NCBI GenBank assembly: GCA_004558825.1
Contig: SFDB01000003.1
Span: 1-64,000 of the forward strand
Direction: 5' to 3'
DNA: 64,000 bases
From: Clostridiales bacterium
Lineage (GTDB): Bacteria > Bacillota > Clostridia > Christensenellales > CAG-138
Position numbers and translations under genes: made by a program. Numbering within the stretch: position 1 is the first letter of the stretch; each line of letters opens with the position of its first letter. The notes beneath the pieces were generated by a model that was given only the letters and a program-made list of their open reading frames with translations, was not told where the DNA came from and ran no database searches. Shown piece by piece: positions 1 through 8,231 of the stretch.

Positions 1-7
1 GGTCTCT

Positions 8-374
8 TTGCTTAAAACAATCCTTACTATGAAAGCCGCATTGCGTTCAGAGAAAAAAGAGCAGCAAACTATAGGTAAAACGGTTACAGTAATTGTTGAT
101 CGTCCTATCGGAAGTTGCCGCCCCAATCACAAGAATATCTGTTATCCGATAAACTACGGATATATTCAAGGTGTAGTTGCTCCGGATGGAGAAGAACAGA
201 ATGCGTATATACCGGGCGTTAATTATTCCTTGAAAGAGTTTACGGGCAGAATTATAGCCATCGTGCAGAGATTTGACGACGCAGAAGAAAAAATGGGTGG
301 TAGCGCCTAAAAATGTTGTTTTTAGCAAGGATGAGATTGTCCGGCAAGTAGACTTTCAGAAAAAAACACTTTAA
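8..374 (+). pseudogene. Inorganic pyrophosphatase-like protein, frameshifted
   Basis: Matches the short (100-120 residue) clostridial pyrophosphatase-like family: the frame reads IGKTVTVIVDRPIGS, YPINYGYIQG, APDGEEQNAY and KEFTGRIIAIVQRFDD in family order. The frame breaks at a run of six A at 288-293. As written it stops at 310 after EEKMGGSA. Removing one A gives EEKWVVAPKNVVFSKDE and a stop at 372-374, which is how the family normally ends. This is either a true homopolymer frameshift or a read error. The 5' end is unclear: TTG at 8, ATG at 29 and TTG at 41 are all in frame, none has a good ribosome site, and the gene may start outside the window. Enzymatic activity is assumed from the family name only. 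Confidence 0.65.
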
Positions 375-543
375 CTCTCGGATTATTATGTGAATTTTGC
401 AGGTACGCCTTTCTTGACTTTTTTAGCTGCGCTCTAAATGTTGGGTATTCGTGGCAAACTTCATTGTTCTGTGATACAATATGTCTCGACACGAGTTTCA
501 GAAAGGGGAGGTATGAGCTAACCATTTGCTGAAATCAAAGTGT

Positions 544-1059
544 ATGGGGAAAATAAAGAACGATAACATACGCCATGTTGTACATCCGTATGAGCCTGTT
601 AAGAGTATGAACAGCCGAGTACTCGTGCTTGGCAGTATCCCGTCTGTACGCTCGATGACGGAGGGATTTTACTATATGCACCCTCAGAATAGATTTTGGC
701 CGGTAATGGCAGGCGTATTCGGAGACGAAGGTTTTTTGAGCAGAAATATAAACGAAAAGAAGTCCGCGCTCATCAGGAATCACGTTGCGCTGTACGACGC
801 GATATGTGAGTGCGATATATGGCTGAGTTCGGACAGCAGCGTCACCGGAATCGTTCCGACGAATATTGACAGCATTGTTTCGGGGACGAACATAACACAT
901 ATATTCTGTAATGGAAGACGCGCATATGATGTCATGCAAAAATATTCGCCGCAGTATATGAACATGACGTCGTATCTGCCGTCAACAAGCCCGGCAAACG
1001 CAGTGTTCAAACTTGACCGGCTTATTGAAGCTTGGCGGTGTATACGCATAATGGATTAA
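544..1059 (+). CDS. DNA-deoxyinosine glycosylase (uracil-DNA glycosylase superfamily)
   Basis: About 171 residues. It removes deaminated bases (hypoxanthine/uracil) from DNA as the first step of base excision repair in the cytoplasm. Visible family marks are the N-terminal HVVHPYEPV stretch, the strand-loop VLVLGSIPSVRS, the FYYMHPQNRFWPVMAGVFG segment of the MUG/TDG-like fold, and a late IFCNGRRAYD strand. The ATG at 544 was chosen because homology begins just after it. A TTG at 526 is in frame and lies 14 bases after the strong AGGGGAGG at 504-511, so initiation there is possible. That same site is directly followed by a two-codon ORF (ATG AGC TAA, 513-521). The gene stands alone on the plus strand. 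Confidence 0.85.
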   Translation: MGKIKNDNIRHVVHPYEPVKSMNSRVLVLGSIPSVRSMTEGFYYMHPQNRFWPVMAGVFGDEGFLSRNINEKKSALIRNHVALYDAICECDIWLSSDSSVTGIVPTNIDSIVSGTNITHIFCNGRRAYDVMQKYSPQYMNMTSYLPSTSPANAVFKLDRLIEAWRCIRIMD

Positions 1060-1109
1060 AGCGTATTATATATAAACGGCATGTTACAATATACCGGAGG
1101 ATTAACAAC

Positions 1110-1880
1110 ATGACAAATGAGAGGATACTTGCTATCGCCATGGAGCAATCGGCGATAGATCTTGCTTGTGCGGCCGATGATTTCTTAAAAAACGAAAACG
1201 TGACCGTCATATCGAAAGCTGATCCGCGCGCCCGCAAATATTTGCAGTTGCCATTTGAATGCAACCTTGTTTCATATGGCGGAAATGTTGTTGCTTCAAC
1301 GAGCGCCGAAACGGCCGAAACAGTCAGCGAATATATATCGACTTACCCTCCGTATTGCTGCTTTGAGACGCCGAACATGAATGTATTGTCGGAAAAGATC
1401 GCGCCGCATGGACTTAGCATTTGCTTTATGGCAGAATACTTTCTTCCTGATGTACGAATGATGCAGATACTACCGTGCAATTATGAGGTGCGCATACTCA
1501 AAAAAGACGAATTTGAGCCTCTCTACCTGCCGCAATGGCAGAACGCTCTTTGCAAAAAACGCAAAGAGTACGATATGCTTGCGATAGGTGCTTACGATGG
1601 CACAAAGCTCATTGGGCTTGCCGGATGCTCGGCCGACTGTGAAACCATGTGGCAGATCGGCATCGATGTATTGCCGGAATACAGAAGACAGGGGATAGCG
1701 ATGGCGCTAACGTCGCGCATAGCCGCCGAAACGTTTGAACGCGGCAAGGTACCTTTCTATTGTGCGGCGTGGTCAAACATAAAGTCGGTGCGTAACGCAA
1801 TAGCGTGCGGATTTGTACCCTCATGGACAGAGCTTACTGCAAAGAAGAAGTCAGAGGTAGACAAGCTCAACGGTAAATAG
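1110..1880 (+). CDS. GNAT family N-acetyltransferase
   Basis: About 256 residues. The C-terminal third carries the acetyl-CoA binding signature of the GNAT fold: strand IGIDVLPEYRRQGIAMAL (R/Q-x-x-G-x-A loop), preceded by GLAGCSADCETMW and followed by PFYCAAWSNIKSVRNAIACGF, where N and the terminal GF are typical. The N-terminal half is family-specific and unassigned, so the acceptor substrate is unknown. The start at 1110 is set by GGAGG at 1096-1100; a longer frame back to 1032 overlaps the previous gene and has no ribosome site. It is followed after 71 bases by the opposite-strand ABC operon and a hairpin terminator. Confidence 0.8.
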   Translation: MTNERILAIAMEQSAIDLACAADDFLKNENVTVISKADPRARKYLQLPFECNLVSYGGNVVASTSAETAETVSEYISTYPPYCCFETPNMNVLSEKIAPHGLSICFMAEYFLPDVRMMQILPCNYEVRILKKDEFEPLYLPQWQNALCKKRKEYDMLAIGAYDGTKLIGLAGCSADCETMWQIGIDVLPEYRRQGIAMALTSRIAAETFERGKVPFYCAAWSNIKSVRNAIACGFVPSWTELTAKKKSEVDKLNGK

Positions 1881-1896
1881 TCCAAATATGCAACAC

Positions 1897-1936
1897 AAAA
1901 AAAGACTGCCGCGCACGTCGAAAGCGCCGCGGCAGT
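1897..1936 (-). terminator. Rho-independent terminator of the ABC exporter operon
   Basis: Nine-base stem ACTGCCGCG (1905-1913) with CGCGGCAGT (1928-1936). Read on the minus strand it is followed by C and seven T (1897-1904 complement). It lies 15 bases beyond the stop of the second ABC gene. On the plus strand no T-run follows, so it serves the minus-strand operon. Confidence 0.85.
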
Positions 1937-1951
1937 TAGCAGGCTGTTCTG

Positions 1952-3751
1952 CTATTTCAGGAGCGCATACTGGCTGTTGTATATTTTTGCATAGAAGCCG
2001 CGCTTCGATAAAAGATCCTCGTGAGTTCCCTGCTCGACAACCTTTCCGTTGTCTATAACGAGTATCATATCGGCGTCAACTATGGTCGAAAGCCTGTGGG
2101 CGATCACAAAGCTCGTTCTGCCCTTCATTAACTCGTCCATCGTGTGCTGTATAAGTATTTCGGTGCGTGTGTCGACATTGCTTGTGGCTTCGTCGAGTAT
2201 GAGCACGGGACGGTTGGCTAAATATGCGCGCGCAATCGTTAAAAGCTGTTTTTGACCGCCGGAAATGTTGGAGCTCTCCTCGTTTATCATTGTGTCATAG
2301 CCGTTGGGCAGAGTATCGATAAAATAATCGATGTGAGCCTGCTTCGCTGCTTCAAAAACCTCTTCGCGCGTTGCATCGTCCTTGCCGTATGCAATGTTTT
2401 CATATATTGTGCCTGAAAACAGCCATGTATCCTGCAAGACCATGGAGAAAACATTTCTGAGCTCGCCTCGTTCCATGCGCGTTATATCGGCGCCGTCAAC
2501 GAGTATGCGGCCGCTGTCAACGTCATAAAAGCGCATTAGAAGGTTGACAATGGTTGTCTTGCCGCCGCCTGTTGGGCCAACGATTGCTATTTTTTGACCG
2601 GGATTGACATGAAGGTTTAAGTCGGTTATGAGCGGCTTATCTTTCGTATAGGAGAAAAAAACATGCTCAAAATCCACTTCGCCCTTGCCGCTCGGCACTT
2701 CTGTCGCACAAGGAGGCGTTAACTCATCTTCATCGAGCATCTCGTATACGCGTCCGGCGGAAGCGATGGTGCTTTGGATCATGCTGACACCGTTAGCAAT
2801 GCTTTCAAGAGGCCCGGCAAGCAGCTTGGCATAAAGTACAAACGCAACGATGTCACCAACATTCAGACGCGATGTAACTGCAAAATAACCACCTATAAGG
2901 CATATTGCGATATAGCTTATATTGTTCATCATGGTCACTATAGGCTGCACGATCGATGTGCCGAAAATGCCCTTTCTGCTGAACTCCGTGTAGTCATCGC
3001 AGAGCTTGGCATGACGCGCATTCTGATGCGATTCAAGATTAAAGGCTTTCATTGTTGCAAAGCCCGTATAATCTTCTTCAGTCAGCGCATAAACATGACC
3101 GTTTATTTCTCTGGATTTTTTAAAATATTTCGTGCTGCGGTTTGATATCACTATAGAAAGATACATCGAGAGCGGTACGAGCGTCACCACAAAAATCGCC
3201 AACACGGGCTGAAGAGTAAACACAATGGCAACAATTCCGACGAGCTTTATTACGCCCTCAATTATCATGTTGAAGAAATTGTGTATCGTATTGCCCATGA
3301 CTGAGACGTCGTGCGTCATTCTCGAGATTATCTCGCCGCTCGGCGTATCGTCAACAAACTTTACGGACAGGCGTTTTATCTTGTCGCTCATGCGTATGCG
3401 AAGCGCGCATGTGAAATGACGCGACACGATGTTGTTCATTATCAACATCTGCGATGTGCTGCAAACAGCTGAAAGCAGATACACAGATGCAAGTATGGTG
3501 CAGCCCTTTATAAAGTCGCTTTTCACTATTTCCGTGCCGCCGCTCCAAAAGTCGTATATGCGGTTGGTGAGTTTGCCCATTAGCTCAGGCGCAATAAGCG
3601 TCATTGCTACGCTTATAAGGCTTATGAGCGCCGAAAAGATCAGCCACGGCGCAATAGGCTTTGTATCTCGGATTATACGCCCAATCGTGGCCGCTCCTTT
3701 TTTGACAGTAAAGCTATCTGTGTTCGATTCGCGTGAATGTTTATTACTCAT
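1952..3751 (-). CDS. ABC exporter half-transporter, subunit with consensus ATPase site
   Basis: 599 residues: type I exporter membrane domain (residues about 35-330, six predicted helices) fused to an ATPase domain (about 355-590). The ATPase carries Walker A GPTGGGKTT, signature ISGGQKQ and Walker B VLILDEATSNVD with the catalytic glutamate intact. Its start overlaps the stop of the upstream ABC gene by four bases (ATGA), so the two are translated together and should form a heterodimer of the BmrCD/TM287-288 type, which exports drugs, lipids or peptides. The substrate is not readable from the sequence. It is the last gene before the terminator at 1897-1936. Expression should follow the operator-bearing promoter at 5521-5552. 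Confidence 0.92.
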   Translation of the reverse strand: MSNKHSRESNTDSFTVKKGAATIGRIIRDTKPIAPWLIFSALISLISVAMTLIAPELMGKLTNRIYDFWSGGTEIVKSDFIKGCTILASVYLLSAVCSTSQMLIMNNIVSRHFTCALRIRMSDKIKRLSVKFVDDTPSGEIISRMTHDVSVMGNTIHNFFNMIIEGVIKLVGIVAIVFTLQPVLAIFVVTLVPLSMYLSIVISNRSTKYFKKSREINGHVYALTEEDYTGFATMKAFNLESHQNARHAKLCDDYTEFSRKGIFGTSIVQPIVTMMNNISYIAICLIGGYFAVTSRLNVGDIVAFVLYAKLLAGPLESIANGVSMIQSTIASAGRVYEMLDEDELTPPCATEVPSGKGEVDFEHVFFSYTKDKPLITDLNLHVNPGQKIAIVGPTGGGKTTIVNLLMRFYDVDSGRILVDGADITRMERGELRNVFSMVLQDTWLFSGTIYENIAYGKDDATREEVFEAAKQAHIDYFIDTLPNGYDTMINEESSNISGGQKQLLTIARAYLANRPVLILDEATSNVDTRTEILIQHTMDELMKGRTSFVIAHRLSTIVDADMILVIDNGKVVEQGTHEDLLSKRGFYAKIYNSQYALLK

Positions 3752-5475
3752 TTTTGCATCCCTCCGAGCTGGGAGTCGTAAATTTCTTTATATATGGTAC
3801 ATGTTTTCAGCAATTCTTCGTGCGTGCCTTCGCCGACAATGCAGCCCCTGTCCATAACGTACACTTTGTCGCAACGCATTGCGGTCGCGGCGCGCTGCGT
3901 GATAATAATCTGCGTCTTGCCTTTCAAACAGGCGTTTAGCTCACGCCTTAGATTGCTTTCGGTTAGATAGTCGAGCGCGGAGAAGCTGTCGTCGAAAATA
4001 TATACGGAAGCCGGTTTGATTATCGTGCGCGATATATTTATGCGCTGCTTTTGTCCGCCGGAGAGGTTCGCACCTGCCTGCGTCAACAGATGCTCATAGC
4101 CGTCCTCGTTTGATTTAATGAACGAGTTTATCTGCGCGATAGATGTAACGGTGTCGAGCTCCTCGTCTGTGGCGTCAGGTTTGCCCATACGTATGTTTTC
4201 ACCAATCGTGCCTTCGAAGATCATGCTTTTTTGAAGCGCGATTGATATATTGTCACGAACGGTTTCGCGGCTCAATTCAGAATACGGTATGCCGCCCAAA
4301 AAAATCTTGCCCGATGATGGAGCATAGAAGTCCATAATAAGCTTCGCGACAGTAGTTTTTCCGCTGCCGGTACCGCCGATAACGGCGACGACGTCGCCGC
4401 TTTTGATATCCATGTTAATGTTAACGAGCGCGGGCACGTCGGATTCGCCGTAAGCGAAAGTTACGTTTTCAAGCTTGAGAGAGCCGTTGCTTATCGTGCC
4501 CGTTGAGCTGTTCGTTTCAACGCCTTTTAGGTCGAGAACTTCACCGACGCGCCGTATACATACGCGCAGATGAGGAAGCCATACTATTGTCCAAGACAGT
4601 ATAAGAACCGCGTTCATTATGAGCGCGATGTATTGTATCGTTGCAATAATTGCGCCTGCGGTAAGCGTACTTTCGGTTTGTATGCGAACCGAGCCTATGT
4701 AGAGTATTGCTACGGTGGCAAGATTCAAGAGCAGAATAGACACGGGATTGATAAAGCCGCTTCGAACGTTTGCTTTAATTATGTTATCGGCCATCACCTC
4801 GGTTGCGTCCGCAATGCGCTCATGCTCATGCTCTTCTTTATCGAAAGCGCGTATGACACGAATGCCCGAAAGACGTTCTCGCACTATTTTATTCTGAATA
4901 TCGATATAGCGGTCCGACTTTTCCCAAAGGTCGCCCAGCTTGCGCGTGACAAGGCGTACTATGAGCAAAACTATCGGAGCTATAATGACTATTGTGAGCG
5001 CTAAAAGCCAGTCAGTGGTAAAAGCAAGTGCGCAGCCGCCTATGAAGTATATAGGAACTGTGGCGAGGACGTTTACGAAGCTGCCGCAAGCCTCCTGGAG
5101 CATGAAAACATCGCTCGTTGACCGCGTGAGAAGGCTTGAAACGCCGATCGAGCTGAATTCCTCAAAAGAAAGCGTGTTCACTTTTTGAAAAACGGCTTTT
5201 TGAATCGAGCAAGTAAACGATGTGCCGACTTTTGAGTTGATTTTTGCACCGAAAATACCGCAAACAAGCGCCACAACAGACAGCATGAGCATTATGACGC
5301 TCATTTTGATGATATAAGACATGTCGCTGTTCGCTATGCCATTGTTCACAATCGCGCTCATGACATACGGCATGAAAAGATTGGCAAACGTAATCGCAAC
5401 ATAAAGAAGACCGAGCAGAGCGAGTCTGTATCGGTGCGGCTTCAGAAAGGCGAGTATCCTTTTCATAATTATCAT
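3748..5475 (-). CDS. ABC exporter half-transporter, subunit with degenerate ATPase site
   Basis: 575 residues, same layout as its partner: six-helix membrane domain, then an ATPase with Walker A GGTGSGKTT and signature LSGGQKQR. Its Walker B reads VYIFDDSFSALD, so the catalytic glutamate is replaced by aspartate. In heterodimeric exporters one subunit typically has this non-consensus site while the other (here the downstream gene) hydrolyses ATP. The ribosome site AAAGGAG sits 8 bases before the ATG. It is first in a two-gene operon whose promoter contains a palindrome nearly identical to that of the PadR gene at 62 kb, so PadR-type repression with induction by a toxic ligand is a reasonable inference. 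Confidence 0.92.
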   Translation of the reverse strand: MIIMKRILAFLKPHRYRLALLGLLYVAITFANLFMPYVMSAIVNNGIANSDMSYIIKMSVIMLMLSVVALVCGIFGAKINSKVGTSFTCSIQKAVFQKVNTLSFEEFSSIGVSSLLTRSTSDVFMLQEACGSFVNVLATVPIYFIGGCALAFTTDWLLALTIVIIAPIVLLIVRLVTRKLGDLWEKSDRYIDIQNKIVRERLSGIRVIRAFDKEEHEHERIADATEVMADNIIKANVRSGFINPVSILLLNLATVAILYIGSVRIQTESTLTAGAIIATIQYIALIMNAVLILSWTIVWLPHLRVCIRRVGEVLDLKGVETNSSTGTISNGSLKLENVTFAYGESDVPALVNINMDIKSGDVVAVIGGTGSGKTTVAKLIMDFYAPSSGKIFLGGIPYSELSRETVRDNISIALQKSMIFEGTIGENIRMGKPDATDEELDTVTSIAQINSFIKSNEDGYEHLLTQAGANLSGGQKQRINISRTIIKPASVYIFDDSFSALDYLTESNLRRELNACLKGKTQIIITQRAATAMRCDKVYVMDRGCIVGEGTHEELLKTCTIYKEIYDSQLGGMQK

Positions 5476-5520
5476 CTCCTTTAAGTTAGTGGATGATTAG
5501 GAACCACAAATACTTTTGAG

Positions 5521-5552
5521 AATATTATACGACGTATAATATAATGTGTCAA
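5521..5552 (-). promoter_or_regulatory. Sigma-A promoter with embedded palindromic operator (PadR-type), ABC exporter operon
   Basis: On the minus strand: TTGACA (5547-5552), 17-base spacer, TATAAT (5524-5529), both hexamers perfect. A 21-bp palindrome with 9-bp arms ATATTATAC / GTATAATAT around GAC occupies 5522-5542, covering the -10 box and most of the spacer, the classic place for a repressor. On the same strand a 22-base stretch differs at one position from the palindrome in the padR promoter at 62020-62041. Confidence 0.88.
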
Positions 5553-5628
5553 TACAAGGATGTTGACGGACATAGTAATGCAGGAGCGGCAATAATTGTT
5601 GTAAATTAGGGATTTGACGATAATGGCG

Positions 5629-6501
5629 CTAATATCTGTCGAAAGAAAGGGCGGTTTTTTTTGCGTGAGCAACAGCTTCGGCGGCTGTTGAGAATCCGGT
5701 GTGCGATATGAGCACATCCTCATCGATGACCTTTATCATGTTGAAAACGCTTTGTTTTACACCGAACACATCGGAATACAGCGTGGGTACGAGCGCTTTT
5801 ACGGAGCTGTAGCGGGAGGCGAGAAGCGTCAGCGAGGTGGTTATATCGCCCGCAGACTCGTACACGTTCGCGCAGGAGCCTTCGATACAGCAGAAGGCGT
5901 AGGAGTTTTCTGTCATAACAGTTACGGAACCGGATAGCGAAAATTCGCTAATAAGGTTTTCAAAGCATGCTTTGTCGCGCAATGCGAAACCCGTAAACGG
6001 ACGCATGAATGCGTTATATATGCTGAGCATTTTATCGGCGTCGGGAGCAACGACGCAAGGCAAAGGTACGCCTAAAAGGCATGCGGTATTGATTTCTCCA
6101 ATACCGGCGTATACGAACGGTTCATAGCCGAGACGTTCGTAAAAGCCGACGTTGAACGGCTGAAGAATGCTTGCGCAAAAGCCGCGTTTTTTCATGAGCG
6201 GATAGGCGGCCTCGAACATAGCTGACGCGATGCCCTTGTGACGCATCGACGGCACAGTTCCTACGCCAGCAACAAAGCATATGCGCTTGGGATGACCGAG
6301 AAAAGATATTTCACGCGGTAAAAGATGAAGTGTGCCGATTAGTTCGCCGCACCTCGAAAACGCGCCGAGTATGAGTTCGGGAGATGTGCGCCGTGCAAAA
6401 TAGTAATCGATAAACTCATCGCTGTCGTCAGGAAAGCAAAGGCGCCATACGCGCTTTGCGTCGTCGTATTCGCTTTGCTTAATTATACGAATATCGTTCA
6501 T
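5629..6501 (-). CDS. GNAT family N-acetyltransferase (Eis-like N-terminal domain)
   Basis: 290 residues. The first 130 residues are a GNAT domain: DDAKRVWRLCFPDD, ELIGTLHLLPREI, then the acetyl-CoA loop GVGTVPSMRHKGIASAMFEAAYPLMKKRG and PFNVGFYERLGYEPF. The order and the F-Y-E-R-L-G-Y motif resemble Eis-type acetyltransferases, while the C-terminal half (sterol-carrier-like in that family) is less clear. The start overlaps the stop of the DUF2156 gene by four bases (6498-6501), so both come from the promoter at 7437-7465. The substrate is unknown. No clear terminator was seen between it and the ABC promoter at 5.55 kb. Confidence 0.78.
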   Translation of the reverse strand: MNDIRIIKQSEYDDAKRVWRLCFPDDSDEFIDYYFARRTSPELILGAFSRCGELIGTLHLLPREISFLGHPKRICFVAGVGTVPSMRHKGIASAMFEAAYPLMKKRGFCASILQPFNVGFYERLGYEPFVYAGIGEINTACLLGVPLPCVVAPDADKMLSIYNAFMRPFTGFALRDKACFENLISEFSLSGSVTVMTENSYAFCCIEGSCANVYESAGDITTSLTLLASRYSSVKALVPTLYSDVFGVKQSVFNMIKVIDEDVLISHTGFSTAAEAVAHAKKTALSFDRY

Positions 6502-7388
6502 CGTATGCGCCTCGCGGTATATTTCTCGATGAATTTAACCGGGCGATACGAGAGCTTGGCTTTACGCATCCCCTCAATGCCCATATCTTCTTCACGGTTT
6601 ATGTACGTTACATCTGCCCATTCGTGCTCAACGAACTGCTGGTTTATTAAGGTGTAAAGCCCGTCGACAGAGTCAGGCGCTTTTTCGATATGTATTACGG
6701 CCATTTCGTTGCTTATACGCTGACCCAATGAAAAAGCCGCGAGTTTTCCATCAATTACTATGCCGCCTCCCTTTATGGAGAGCTCATCCATATTAGTCAC
6801 GGCGGTAATGATTGCATCGCGTTCGCAGAGCATATCTGCGGTTACATATTTCTTTCCGCGGAGCCATTCGTCGTATACGGCGAGACAATCGTCGAGCATA
6901 TCTTTGGTTAAGCGGACATATTCATAGGAATAGCGCGACGTAAACTTGTTTATATGGTTGCGCTTGGCGTGGAGAGCCTTGCCCCTAAGCGTAATGAGGT
7001 CGCTTGCGAGATACACATAATCATAGTTATTTCTGTCTTCCTCAATAACATGGTTGGGACACGAAGCGCGAAAAGCGGCGAGAAGGCTTCCGGTTAAGGC
7101 GCGATAAAACGGCTGCACGCCCGCCGAAATGAGATAATCGTCGGCTTTTTTTACGGCGCCGGCATAATCGCCGTTCGTATCGGCGATGAGCGGCGGAAAC
7201 ATGAACAAACCGTCCCCGAAATCGAGCAGAGTATAGAGCACACCGCTGTCCTCACAGAGCTTTATTTTACCGTTTCCGCCCCACATGAGCAGGTTCGAAA
7301 ACGTATGTTCGGAGCTTGAAAGCGCTAACGGAAGAGTATATTTCTCAACGAGCGGTTTCATGTCAAGCGTTATTTGCTTAAAAAGCAT
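6498..7388 (-). CDS. DUF2156 protein (phosphatidylglycerol lysyltransferase C-terminal domain-like)
   Basis: 296 residues. It has the double-GNAT layout of DUF2156 / LPG_synthase_C proteins: N-terminal HTFSNLLMW, a central RNNYDYVYLASDLITLRGKALH segment, HAKRNHINKF and a late ISNEMAVIHIEKAP stretch with LINQQFVEHEWADV and NREEDMGIEGMRKAK. Family members transfer acyl or aminoacyl groups; unlike MprF this protein has no membrane segments, so membrane lipid lysylation should not be assumed. It is first gene of a two-gene operon with a GNAT. Its ribosome site AAAGAGG lies at the edge of the right arm of an inverted repeat (7397-7450), so expression may be controlled there. Confidence 0.75.
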   Translation of the reverse strand: MLFKQITLDMKPLVEKYTLPLALSSSEHTFSNLLMWGGNGKIKLCEDSGVLYTLLDFGDGLFMFPPLIADTNGDYAGAVKKADDYLISAGVQPFYRALTGSLLAAFRASCPNHVIEEDRNNYDYVYLASDLITLRGKALHAKRNHINKFTSRYSYEYVRLTKDMLDDCLAVYDEWLRGKKYVTADMLCERDAIITAVTNMDELSIKGGGIVIDGKLAAFSLGQRISNEMAVIHIEKAPDSVDGLYTLINQQFVEHEWADVTYINREEDMGIEGMRKAKLSYRPVKFIEKYTARRIR

Positions 7389-7396
7389 GGCATCCT

Positions 7397-7465
7397 CTTT
7401 GCGATATAGTGGATTGCACTATGTCAATCCCCGAATATTATATCGCAAAGCACGAGTGTCTGCAA
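7397..7465 (-). promoter_or_regulatory. Promoter with 12-bp inverted repeat before the DUF2156-GNAT operon
   Basis: Minus strand: TTGCAG (7460-7465), 17 bases, TATAAT (7437-7442). A perfect 12-bp inverted repeat, CTTTGCGATATA (7397-7408) and TATATCGCAAAG (7439-7450), has one arm over the -10 box and the other running into the ribosome site. A second inverted repeat GGATTG / CAATCC (7411-7416, 7425-7430) lies between and would form the extreme 5' end of the transcript. This suggests operator binding or an RNA hairpin near the ribosome site. Confidence 0.65.
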
Positions 7466-7475
7466 TCACGGCGCG

Positions 7476-8186
7476 CTAGCCCTGCATTATCATTATATCT
7501 TTTTTCAACTGTTTGATTATCCGCTTTTCAAGGCGGGAGATATAGCTTTGCGATATACCGAGCATATCGGCTACCTGTTTTTGAGTATATTCCTTACTGT
7601 TGTTAAGTCCAAAACGCAGCTCCATTATGCGTTTTTCGCGCTTCCCGAGCTTCTGCATTGCCGCATGCAGCAGTTCCCTGTCTATACGCTCGTCAAGATC
7701 CTTTGAAACGCTGTCCGGGTCGGTGCCTAGCACATCGGACAAAAGCAGTTCGTTTCCGTCCCAATCCATGTTGAGCGATTCATCGAGCGATATTTCCAGC
7801 TTAAGCTTGCATGTTCGACGAAGGTACATCAGTATTTCGTTTTCAATGCAGCGCGAGGCGTATGTCGCAAGTTTTATCTTTTTCGTTGGATCGAATGTAT
7901 TTACGGCTTTTATAAGCCCGATAGCTCCTATCGACACAAGATCGTCCGTGCATACGCCTGTGTTCTCAAACTTGCGTGCTATATATACGACAAGGCGAAG
8001 ATTGCGCTCGATAAGTGTTTCGCGCACATCTGCTTCCCCGTTGACGAGCCGCGCTATAAGCGCCTGCTCCTCTTCACGCGTGAGAGGAGGGGGGAGAGCG
8101 TCGCCGGAGTTTATGTAGTTAATAAAACTTTTCGGATTCAGGATGCGATACAGTTTCTCCAGCAGCGCGGCGAGGTACTTCAGCAT
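7476..8186 (-). CDS. sigE: RNA polymerase sporulation sigma factor SigE
   Basis: 236 residues. Mother-cell sigma factor of early sporulation. Visible: the N-terminal pro-like segment YLAALLEKLYRILN, region 2 with NLRLVVYIARKFENTG, DDLVSIGAIGLIKAV and TYASRCIENEILMYLR, region 3 SLDESLNMDWDGNELLL, and region 4 helix-turn-helix YTQKQVADMLGISQSYISRLEKR. GGAGG seven bases before the ATG at 8186 fixes the start; an upstream in-frame ATG at 8225 lacks one. It lies 45 bases downstream of spoIIGA, the protease that cleaves its pro-sequence. The forespore sigma gene sigG that follows in many relatives is not adjacent here. Confidence 0.95.
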   Translation of the reverse strand: MLKYLAALLEKLYRILNPKSFINYINSGDALPPPLTREEEQALIARLVNGEADVRETLIERNLRLVVYIARKFENTGVCTDDLVSIGAIGLIKAVNTFDPTKKIKLATYASRCIENEILMYLRRTCKLKLEISLDESLNMDWDGNELLLSDVLGTDPDSVSKDLDERIDRELLHAAMQKLGKREKRIMELRFGLNNSKEYTQKQVADMLGISQSYISRLEKRIIKQLKKDIMIMQG

Positions 8187-8231
8187 ATTATTTTCCTCCA
8201 ATCGGCATTTTTGTTCACAGGACATTTCGCT

